Below are positions 1-5,616 of a stretch of 8,802 nt of DNA, piece by piece. The position numbers were made by a program, and so were the translations under genes. Origin of the DNA: Caldifarciminota bacterium (GTDB taxonomy: Bacteria; Hydrothermota; UBA3073; NMUJ01); the NCBI GenBank assembly GCA_021158725.1, contig JAGGUB010000089.1, positions 1-8,802 on the forward strand, read 5' to 3'. The number at the start of each line of letters is the position of its first letter. Positions within the stretch are counted from its first letter, which is position 1. The notes under the pieces are model-generated. The model saw only the letters and a program-made list of their open reading frames with translations, made no database searches and was not told the origin of the DNA.

Positions 1-50
1 GCGTGGCCACCACCTACTACTATGACGCCAAACCTATGTGGGTATTCCAT
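1..50 (-). CDS. mnmG: MnmG (GidA) tRNA uridine-5-carboxymethylaminomethyl modification enzyme, N-terminal fragment cut by window edge
   Basis: Only the first 16 codons and two bases are present. The ATG is at 50-48 and the translation reads MEYPHRFGVIVVGGGH, followed by GC, which would begin Ala. A short lead-in, then (F/Y)-x-VIVVGGGHA, is the start of the MnmG/GidA family, where the Gly-rich turn binds the FAD ADP moiety. In known members MnmG acts with MnmE to place a carboxymethylaminomethyl group on wobble U34 of tRNAs. A stop codon (TAA) lies immediately before the ATG in the same frame, so this start is forced. No Shine-Dalgarno sequence precedes it, but a promoter-like pair ends four bases upstream, suggesting a leaderless transcript. 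It is co-directional with the large secreted-protein gene, whose stop is 68 bases upstream. The match rests on 16 residues, so other GxGxxG flavoproteins are possible, but the GGGHA form is quite specific. Confidence 0.8.
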   Translation of the reverse strand, partial: MEYPHRFGVIVVGGGH

Positions 51-118
51 TTATTAAATTTACTTGCTGGGAGGTGATGTCAAAGATAGAATCTACCTCA
101 TGGAGCTTATGTGTTGCG
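51..118. other. Short intergenic gap between the secreted mosaic gene and mnmG
   Basis: These 68 bases hold the mnmG promoter at 55-83. Nearest the mosaic gene is CTCATGGAG, a 3-bp stem at most. There is no GC-rich hairpin with a T-run, so I cannot call a terminator after the mosaic gene. Confidence 0.5.
55..83 (-). promoter_or_regulatory. Predicted mnmG promoter, leaderless type
   Basis: Read on the minus strand, a perfect TTGACA (83-78) is followed by a 17-base spacer and AATTTA (60-55). Four bases later comes the mnmG ATG (50). A start site about seven bases after the -10 would fall on or next to the ATG. The -10 is a weak match to TATAAT and the neighbouring AAATTT or TTTAAT registers are also possible. 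The same layout precedes rnfC. Confidence 0.5.
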
Positions 119-2977
119 TTATTTTACGATGACAATCTTATCTGATCTACATATACTGCCAGATGTATGCCAGAAATATACACCAGACGATGCAGGTCTA
201 AATATTACCTCACATGGTGAACGTCTTCGCAGGAGTAGTCGACCTGTAACGTCGTATATAGAAAGTATTATATCCCTGCCACGAAGTATGAATTTGACGT
301 ATGATATATGATGCGATATTTCAATGTCAGGTTGTAGATGCAAACCTTCTTCTACTGGTAGAATAAGGAAACTTACTGTATCTGTTACGTTAACATTTGG
401 TGGTATGGCTTTATCTACTGCACGCAAGAAGTAATGCACGTGGTGACCTGCGACATCAGTAAGCCAGCCAACAAATATATTGGTATCTATAGGTGTCATC
501 GTTTGATGCACCCATCCAGTATCGTCCACATTATACAGGAGCAGTAGGCTGTCCAATCCAGCTAATGCATCGTATACTGTGGCATAAACAGGTAATGAAT
601 CTACTCCACTTGTATCATTATAATGCGTGAAATTAACTATCTCAGGTGGTGTACGATCTATGCCAAATGTTGCATACGACCAATTGCTTTGATTACCGGC
701 ATCATCGTATGCAGATATTCGCCAGTAATAATTAGCATCGATGAGACCATAAGTTGTATATGATGTGTCATCCACAGTGTCGATGATGATTGGTGAGCTA
801 AAATTCACCGTGGTGTCAAGTTCAAACACGTAATGTACAGGAGCCGACGCTACATTTTTGGGGAATTTAGTCGCTTTATAGGGCGATGCGATATCGTAGG
901 GTAATAATTTAGTCGTTGCTTTAGTGGTAATTGCTTTCGATACACTTTGTGACCAGATAAAGTTCACAGTATCGGTGTTTAAATATACGTCTATAGGGCT
1001 GATGATAATCGGTGTTGTAGGTGCAATCGTATCGAGTTCAAACTGCCATGTTTCATTCGACCATGTTATAGCGCCATATCTGTCATAGGCTTTTACTTTC
1101 CAATAATATTCGTTCGATTTTGTCGAGTGTTTATTACGATAAAATGACACAATATCTGAATGTTTTCGCCAACGTTTAAACGTGTGGTTTGTAAGCATCA
1201 TATGTTTAGGCCATGGGACATTTGCCACGGGGTATTTGCTTTCCACAAGACTGTCTATTACTATAACATTGGTGCTGAAATTGGGGTCACTGCTGATGTA
1301 TAAATCGTAATATACAATGTCGCCTTGTGGAATATTATCTACCGCATCTTGCCAGTCAAATGTATCGGCAAAATTTACATAACCGCCATCTTGTGGTGCT
1401 ATTAATGAGAATGGTAGCGGTGGCTGATTTACTGTTGTACCTTCAACAATCGTTAGCTGTTGATCAGCTTCCACACCTACTATTGTATCAATGATACCAC
1501 TTGGCCAATACACAAAAATGGTATCAACCGTAAACATGTTAAACAGACCGAACTGCAATACATGTGAATTTTGTGAACAATAGCCCGAACCTCCATCAAC
1601 CACCCGTATTTGTGTCAAAGAAACCGGTGGTTCACCCGTAGTTGCATAAGCTACGTTAGAATATGGCGAATATGCTACAAAATCTGGTTCAGATATGAAG
1701 CCACATACTCGATAGTAATAAGTGGTGTGTGGTGTGAGATCATCATCCATATATTCTGTTACATTTGCACCTACGGTTGCGATTGGTGAGAACGGTCCAT
1801 CAGGTGAAGTGGCACGCTCAATCCGGAAGCCATCTTCGTTGGTGGAGTTATCTTCCCAGCGTAAATATAACCAATCCATACTTACATCTACAATATCCAA
1901 AGGATATGGAGCTGGCAAATTAGGCTCATCTATGTCCATTATTCCATTGGTTACAAAGTTACCCATTATGAGCATTCTTATGCCTGAAGTCCATTCCACA
2001 ACTATTGTGTCAATGGATTCCATACGTAGACCAAATTGTAGTATTGGTGAATTCTGTGAACAATAACCAGAACCACCATCGACGCACTGTAATAGGCTAA
2101 GTCTGATGGGTGGGCTTATATGCATAACGGAAGAGTCGCATCTTTCGTAAGCTTCATTATACGACTGACTATATGCAAATGCCTCCACCACATATTCACC
2201 CGTGGTTGTTGGTGCAATTAATACCAGTGTGTCAGAAGATTTAGCACTATTTGGCAATATTGTGCCAAGATTTTGTGATGTCTCACCACTCACGATGGTA
2301 AATTCCGCTGGTATGTTAACATTTAGTGATACGTTGAATGCCGATACGTTACCGTAATTCTCTACTTCGACCACCATAGGGAATGTTGCACCACGCAATA
2401 TAGGTTCGGGGTGCTTTATACGTATGATAAACGCCGGTAGTGAAGCCTCTACAAAACCTTCAGGTGTGGCGAGTACAACCTCTTCACTTGTGACACCCTC
2501 AAACTGTGTATCTTGGCTATAGACCTTTATTACGTACTCGGCGTCAGTTTTGGCAGTCACCTCATGTACATTGTCGTTTACGGTGTTGTCGTAATCGACG
2601 ATCGCACCTGTACGTAGCTGGTGGGCAAGTTCTGCACGCTCGTGGGTTAAAATTTGCTCACGTTGTTTGATCAGTTGATATAAAATCTCTTTATCAGCAG
2701 ATGTGAGCTTTGGTACATGTTCATTGACCTGTGGTGTAGGTGATCTTAACCTATATCTATGAAGTAGCGTGTCAATTTGTACCTGTATCTGATGTAATTC
2801 ATCACTGTACTGTGATTTTACCTTTTGAGCCAATGTATACTGTGGCGAGACTTTAAGATATGCGATAACATCCAACGTATCAGCGTGGCTGTTTAACAAT
2901 CCAGTTGCTATGCGTCCCGTGTACTGTGGAAATGCATCTGCTGTTATAACAAATACAATCAATATTAACGGATACAT
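119..2977 (-). CDS. Secreted mosaic surface protein: Ig/FnIII-like domains, two half ASPIC/UnbV modules, T9SS-like C-terminal domain
   Basis: A 952-residue predicted exported protein of unknown function. Residues 1-15 form a hydrophobic signal peptide ending in ADA, without basic n-region residues. Residues 30-80 (TLDVIAYLK...) resemble the pro-region of secreted subtilases, but no protease domain follows. Residues 85-122 are charged and helical, possibly coiled coil. A CARDB/Ig-like segment spans about 180-290. The C-terminal half of an ASPIC/UnbV domain (VDGGSGYCSQNS, then VEWTSG) is at 298-337 and again (VVDGGSGYCSQNS, VYWPSG, VEG) at 459-513. A FnIII domain at about 355-449 separates them. 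Ig-like repeats with YYWKVKAYD and YYWRISAYD signatures follow at 520-873. Residues 900-952 (IYDVTGRLL, then SGVYFW, ending KIVIVK) resemble a T9SS type-A sorting domain. The ATG lies two bases after the propeller gene's stop and has no good Shine-Dalgarno, so translational coupling is likely. Two Lys/Arg-rich stretches (588-622, 678-711) interrupt the Ig-like repeats. The ORF is confident; the function is not. Confidence 0.85.
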   Translation of the reverse strand: MYPLILIVFVITADAFPQYTGRIATGLLNSHADTLDVIAYLKVSPQYTLAQKVKSQYSDELHQIQVQIDTLLHRYRLRSPTPQVNEHVPKLTSADKEILYQLIKQREQILTHERAELAHQLRTGAIVDYDNTVNDNVHEVTAKTDAEYVIKVYSQDTQFEGVTSEEVVLATPEGFVEASLPAFIIRIKHPEPILRGATFPMVVEVENYGNVSAFNVSLNVNIPAEFTIVSGETSQNLGTILPNSAKSSDTLVLIAPTTTGEYVVEAFAYSQSYNEAYERCDSSVMHISPPIRLSLLQCVDGGSGYCSQNSPILQFGLRMESIDTIVVEWTSGIRMLIMGNFVTNGIMDIDEPNLPAPYPLDIVDVSMDWLYLRWEDNSTNEDGFRIERATSPDGPFSPIATVGANVTEYMDDDLTPHTTYYYRVCGFISEPDFVAYSPYSNVAYATTGEPPVSLTQIRVVDGGSGYCSQNSHVLQFGLFNMFTVDTIFVYWPSGIIDTIVGVEADQQLTIVEGTTVNQPPLPFSLIAPQDGGYVNFADTFDWQDAVDNIPQGDIVYYDLYISSDPNFSTNVIVIDSLVESKYPVANVPWPKHMMLTNHTFKRWRKHSDIVSFYRNKHSTKSNEYYWKVKAYDRYGAITWSNETWQFELDTIAPTTPIIISPIDVYLNTDTVNFIWSQSVSKAITTKATTKLLPYDIASPYKATKFPKNVASAPVHYVFELDTTVNFSSPIIIDTVDDTSYTTYGLIDANYYWRISAYDDAGNQSNWSYATFGIDRTPPEIVNFTHYNDTSGVDSLPVYATVYDALAGLDSLLLLYNVDDTGWVHQTMTPIDTNIFVGWLTDVAGHHVHYFLRAVDKAIPPNVNVTDTVSFLILPVEEGLHLQPDIEISHHISYVKFILRGRDIILSIYDVTGRLLLRRRSPCEVIFRPASSGVYFWHTSGSICRSDKIVIVK
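1439..1603 (-). other. C-terminal half of an ASPIC/UnbV domain, copy 2 (residues 459-513 of the mosaic protein)
   Basis: VVDGGSGYCSQNS, then LQFGL, then DTIFVYWPSG and QQLTIVEG follow the order of the second half of ASPIC/UnbV domains, through to the normal end. The first half, (NHWL..., SNR.AIG...V.V), is absent: a FnIII domain ending YATTGEPP directly precedes it. Copy 1 lies at 1967-2086 and the matching first half is at 2983-3063 in the neighbouring gene. Confidence 0.7.
1967..2086 (-). other. C-terminal half of an ASPIC/UnbV domain, copy 1 (residues 298-337 of the mosaic protein)
   Basis: VDGGSGYCSQNS, then LQFGL and DTIVVEWTSG match the second half of ASPIC/UnbV. This copy loses similarity soon after TSG, whereas copy 2 continues to the usual VEG end. 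At DNA level the two copies are clearly related but diverged at many synonymous and some non-synonymous sites, so the duplication is not recent. Confidence 0.65.
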
Positions 2978-2979
2978 GG

Positions 2980-4176
2980 TTAATGTGCGATGACTTTTAC
3001 TTTTGTACCTATAGCACTGCGATTGGATATCGTACCATGCAGTCGTATCTGTAGCCAGTGGTTCAAATTACCGTTATTCCTGTATAGCACGTTAGCTTCG
3101 TCGTTAGCTACGTATAGGTCGAGGTCACCATCGTTATCGTAATCACCCCATGCGACACCACGAGAGTTGCCTGTACAGCCGACACCTGCTCCTACCATTG
3201 TGAATGTACCATCACCGTTATTACGGTATAGCACGTTGGCTCCATAGTAGTTAGCTACGTATAGGTCGAGGTCACCATCGTTATCGTAATCACCCCATGC
3301 GACACCACGAGAGTTGCCTGTACAGCCGACACCTGCTTGGCCTGTTACATCTGTGAATGTACCATCACCGTTATTCCTGTATAACACGTTAGCTTCGTAG
3401 TTAGCTACGTATAGGTCGAGGTCACCATCGTTATCGTAATCACCCCATGCAACACCCCAACTGCTACCTGTATAGCCGACACCTGCTTCATCTGTTACAT
3501 CTGTAAATGTATCATCACCGTTATTCCTGTACAACACGTTAGCTTCGTAGTTAGCTACGTATAGGTCGAGGTCACCATCGTTATCGTAATCACCCCATGC
3601 AACACCACGACTGTAACCTGTATAGCCGACACCTGCTTCACTTGTTACATCCGCGAATGTACCATCACCGTTATTTCTGTATAACACGTTAGCTTCATAG
3701 AAGTTAGCTACGTATAGGTCGAGGTCACCATCGTTATCGTAATCACCCCATGCGACACCACAACTGCTGCCTGTACAGCTGACACCTGCTTCACTTGTTA
3801 CATCTGTGAATGTACCATCACCGTTATTACGGTATAGCACGTTAGCTCCGTCGTTAGCTACGTATAGGTCGAGGTCACCATCGTTATCGTAATCACCCCA
3901 TGCAACACCACGACTATGGCCTCTACAGCTGACACCTGCTTCATCTGTTACATCCGTAAATGTACCGTCGCCGTTATTCCTGTAGAGTACGTTAGCTTCA
4001 TTGTAGTTAGCTACGTACAGGTCGAGGTCGCCATCGTTATCGTAATCACCCCATGCAACACCAAAACTAAGGCCTGTACAGCCGACACCTGCTATATCGG
4101 TTACGTTAGAAAAATCCACACTATAAGCTACTATAGCAATAAACATGTACAAAAAACTTATCACGTTACGTAACAT
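2980..4176 (-). CDS. Secreted FG-GAP/VCBS seven-repeat beta-propeller protein with a truncated ASPIC/UnbV C-terminus
   Basis: A 398-residue predicted exported protein. Residues 1-20 are a signal peptide with an Arg-containing n-region, a hydrophobic core and a likely cut near AYS. Seven repeats of 46-51 residues fill 21-370. Each contains GVAWGDYDNDGDLDLYVAN and ANVLYRNNG. The D-x-D-x-D-G-x-x-D loop (first at 44-52) is the calcium-binding loop of FG-GAP/VCBS repeats, and seven copies fit a seven-bladed propeller. The last repeat is two residues short at its start. Residues 372-398 (NHWLQIRLHG, then SNRSAIGTKVKV) match the first half of an ASPIC/UnbV domain, then the ORF stops before the expected GGSGY half. 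Proteins of this family are usually surface or extracellular; the ligand is unknown. The ATG has a strong GGGAGGG Shine-Dalgarno at 4187-4181 and a near-consensus promoter just upstream. The mosaic gene starts two bases after its stop, so the two are probably one transcript. Confidence 0.9.
   Translation of the reverse strand: MLRNVISFLYMFIAIVAYSVDFSNVTDIAGVGCTGLSFGVAWGDYDNDGDLDLYVANYNEANVLYRNNGDGTFTDVTDEAGVSCRGHSRGVAWGDYDNDGDLDLYVANDGANVLYRNNGDGTFTDVTSEAGVSCTGSSCGVAWGDYDNDGDLDLYVANFYEANVLYRNNGDGTFADVTSEAGVGYTGYSRGVAWGDYDNDGDLDLYVANYEANVLYRNNGDDTFTDVTDEAGVGYTGSSWGVAWGDYDNDGDLDLYVANYEANVLYRNNGDGTFTDVTGQAGVGCTGNSRGVAWGDYDNDGDLDLYVANYYGANVLYRNNGDGTFTMVGAGVGCTGNSRGVAWGDYDNDGDLDLYVANDEANVLYRNNGNLNHWLQIRLHGTISNRSAIGTKVKVIAH
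2983..3063 (-). other. N-terminal half of an ASPIC/UnbV domain at the end of the propeller protein
   Basis: Residues 372-398 begin with NHWLQIRLHG and continue through SNRSAIG to KVKVIAH and the stop. This is the usual opening of ASPIC/UnbV, which commonly follows FG-GAP repeats. In complete family members it continues directly into a GGSGYxSQ segment. Here that segment appears only in the next ORF, more than 900 bases away. Confidence 0.75.
3067..4116 (-). repeat. Seven in-frame ~150-base tandem repeats encoding FG-GAP/VCBS blades
   Basis: The GAGGTC anchor inside each unit (plus strand) falls at 3121, 3268, 3418, 3568, 3721, 3871 and 4024. The periods are 147, 150, 150, 153, 150 and 153 bases, all multiples of three. 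A 51-base block beginning GTTAGCTACGTA (first copy 3103-3153) is identical in six units and differs at two positions in the unit nearest the gene start (4006-4056). The last two units by translation order share 88 identical bases (3103-3190 and 3250-3337). Identity at silent positions shows recent copying or gene conversion rather than protein selection alone. Confidence 0.93.
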
Positions 4177-4180
4177 TTTA

Positions 4181-4187
4181 CCCTCCC
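4181..4187 (-). promoter_or_regulatory. Shine-Dalgarno sequence of the propeller gene
   Basis: GGGAGGG on the minus strand is followed by TAAA and the ATG at 4176. It fixes the start of the 398-residue protein and shows that ordinary Shine-Dalgarno initiation is used in this genome. Confidence 0.8.
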
Positions 4188-4195
4188 TTTTGCTT

Positions 4196-4223
4196 ATTAT
4201 AGAAGGCTTTAAAGCAATGCCAA
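4196..4223 (-). promoter_or_regulatory. Near-consensus sigma-70 promoter for the secreted-protein gene pair
   Basis: Minus strand: TTGGCA (4223-4218, five of six matches to TTGACA), a 16-base spacer, then a perfect TATAAT (4201-4196). The -35 begins four bases after the enolase stop. Transcription would start near 4190-4188, giving a leader of roughly a dozen bases that is mostly the GGGAGGG ribosome site. It implies that the secreted-protein genes can be expressed independently of enolase, although no terminator separates them. Confidence 0.65.
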
Positions 4224-4226
4224 CGT

Positions 4227-5507
4227 TTAACTTGTGCTTCGTTTCACATATGATAAGCCCGCAAACTTACCAGCAGCGCCGAGATCCTCTTCTATACGTA
4301 ATAGCTGGTTATACTTTGCGATACGTTCAGATCGCGATAGTGAGCCGGTCTTTATCTGGCCAGCATTTACGGCGACTGCGAGATCAGCTATTGCAGTGTT
4401 TTCGGTTTCGCCCGATCTATGTGAGATGATGACACCCCAACCGGCACGTTTGGCGGTTTCAATCACATTGAGTGTCTCTGTTAGTGTACCGATTTGGTTG
4501 AGCTTCACAAGTATAGCGTTACTTGTGGCTTCATCTATGCCACGACGTAGACGTTCGATATTGGTCACGTAGATGTCGTCACCTACTATCTGTATTTTCT
4601 TACCGAGTGCTTGATTGAGTAGCTTCCAGTTGGACCAATCCTCCTCGGCGAGCCCATCCTCAATCGATATTATCGGATAGTTGTTCACCAGCTCTTCATA
4701 GTAGTGGATGAGCTGGTCGGCATCGAGTGATTTACCCTCAAACTTGTATTTGCCATCCTCGTAGAACGAACTTGCTGCCACATCAAGCGCTATGGATATG
4801 TCAGTACCGGGTTTGTAGCCTGCCTTGTCGATGGCCTCCATCAACAGGTCGATAGCTTCCTTGTTATCACGTAGCTGGGGGGCGAACCCACCCTCATCAC
4901 CTACACCGGTGTGGTAGCCTTTGGATTTGAGTATCTTCTTAAGTGTATGGAACGTCTCTGCCCCCATACGTAGGGCGTCACGAAATGTGTTGGCATTATG
5001 TGGTACAAGCATGAACTCCTGTATGTCAAGATTGTTATCTGCGTGTGCACCACCGTTGATGACGTTCATCAGCGGTAACGGTAAGACGTGCGCGTTGACA
5101 CCACCTATGTAGCGGTAAAGTGGTAGCTCAAGTTCATCCGCAGTTGCGTCGGCGATTGCCATTGATACACCAAGTATCGCATTGGCACCCAAACGCGATT
5201 TGTTTGGTGTACCATCGAGCTTGATAAGCTTATGGTCGATCTCTATCTGACATAGGCTCTCCATGCCCAGCAGTTCAGGTGCTATGGTTTCGTTTACGTT
5301 TTTGACCGCCTGTAACACACCCTTGCCACCGTAACGCTTGGTATCGTTATCACGTAGTTCGAGCGCTTCGTACTTGCCGGTGGATGCACCTGAAGGTACC
5401 TGGAATACCCCATACGCACCAGAATCCAATACACATTCAACCTCTACTGTGGGGTTGCCACGTGAATCCAATATCTCATGTGCCCGTAGCTCTACTATCA
5501 CACCCAT
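4227..5507 (-). CDS. eno: Enolase (2-phosphoglycerate dehydratase)
   Basis: A 426-residue cytoplasmic glycolytic enzyme that interconverts 2-phosphoglycerate and phosphoenolpyruvate; the length is normal for bacterial enolases. The N-terminal domain opens with EILDSRGNPTVEVE (11-24) and has the substrate-closing loop PSGASTG (38-44). In the barrel, His155 (GGAHADNN), Glu164 (QEFM), catalytic Glu205 (GDEGGFAP), Mg ligands Asp242, Glu283 (SIEDGLAEEDW) and Asp310 (VGDD), catalytic base Lys335 (LVKLNQIG), the SHRSGETE loop (362-369) and Lys386 (GQIKTGSLSRSER) are all present. It therefore looks active. The ATG is preceded by AGGAGGT only three bases away, which is close; GTG at codon 3 is a less likely alternative. 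It is transcribed divergently from rnfC, and the secreted-protein genes follow on the same strand. Confidence 0.98.
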   Translation of the reverse strand: MGVIVELRAHEILDSRGNPTVEVECVLDSGAYGVFQVPSGASTGKYEALELRDNDTKRYGGKGVLQAVKNVNETIAPELLGMESLCQIEIDHKLIKLDGTPNKSRLGANAILGVSMAIADATADELELPLYRYIGGVNAHVLPLPLMNVINGGAHADNNLDIQEFMLVPHNANTFRDALRMGAETFHTLKKILKSKGYHTGVGDEGGFAPQLRDNKEAIDLLMEAIDKAGYKPGTDISIALDVAASSFYEDGKYKFEGKSLDADQLIHYYEELVNNYPIISIEDGLAEEDWSNWKLLNQALGKKIQIVGDDIYVTNIERLRRGIDEATSNAILVKLNQIGTLTETLNVIETAKRAGWGVIISHRSGETENTAIADLAVAVNAGQIKTGSLSRSERIAKYNQLLRIEEDLGAAGKFAGLSYVKRSTS

Positions 5508-5510
5508 ATG

Positions 5511-5517
5511 ACCTCCT
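5511..5517 (-). promoter_or_regulatory. Shine-Dalgarno sequence of enolase
   Basis: AGGAGGT on the minus strand is a full match to the anti-Shine-Dalgarno core and ends three bases before the ATG at 5507. The short spacing is slightly unusual. Confidence 0.8.
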
Positions 5518-5522
5518 GTTTA

Positions 5523-5535
5523 CTATTTAAAATAG
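5523..5535. promoter_or_regulatory. Small AT-rich inverted repeat in the enolase leader/promoter region
   Basis: CTATTT, one base, AAATAG: perfect 6-base arms, lying 16-28 bases upstream of the enolase ATG. It overlaps the likely -10 region of enolase, so an operator is conceivable. Such a short AT-rich palindrome can easily arise by chance. Confidence 0.2.
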
Positions 5536-5555
5536 GGCTAAAATCATATGAACAA
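5527..5555 (-). promoter_or_regulatory. Weak candidate enolase promoter
   Basis: Minus strand TTGTTC (5555-5550), a 17-base spacer and TTTTAA (5532-5527); TATTTT (5534-5529) is an alternative -10 with a 15-base spacer. TATGAT (5548-5543) is a better -10 but has no good -35 at the right distance. The assignment is tentative. Confidence 0.3.
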
Positions 5556-5579
5556 GTCTGCTGTACGATAGCAAGGTAA

Positions 5580-5608
5580 TTGACAACATAGGGTGTATCC
5601 TTAATTTA
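5580..5608 (+). promoter_or_regulatory. Predicted rnfC operon promoter, leaderless type
   Basis: A perfect TTGACA (5580-5585), a 17-base spacer and AATTTA (5603-5608); TAATTT one base earlier is an alternative -10. The rnfC ATG follows eight bases after the -10, where transcription would begin. No Shine-Dalgarno lies between. The GGGTG at 5591-5595 is 21 bases from the ATG, too far to act. The design matches that upstream of mnmG. Confidence 0.5.
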
Positions 5609-5616
5609 AATTCCTT

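Noticed and set aside
3..77. Open plus-strand frame at the left edge that could be a protein C-terminus (VATTYYYDAK... to a TGA at 75-77)
   Set aside because: The opposite strand over the same bases gives the recognisable MnmG N-terminus with a forced ATG and an upstream promoter. The plus frame is its shadow.
2960..2990. A frameshift that would rejoin the propeller protein and the mosaic protein into one ASPIC domain
   Set aside because: None of the three frames after the propeller stop gives the GGSGY continuation. The next ORF starts with a plausible signal peptide and the second halves lie over 900 bases further on.
3067..4116. CRISPR-like or satellite array
   Set aside because: The repeats are ~150 bases, in frame, and encode FG-GAP/VCBS blades with calcium loops. 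There are no spacers of the CRISPR kind.
4206..4215. GCTTTAAAGC palindrome after enolase as a terminator
   Set aside because: The arms are short and AT-rich, there is no T-run, and the element sits in the spacer of the promoter for the next gene.
5578..5587. TTGTCA on the minus strand (5586-5581) as an enolase -35 overlapping the rnfC -35
   Set aside because: At 16-18 bases downstream on the minus strand there is no AT-rich -10; the sequence there is CAGCAG-like.
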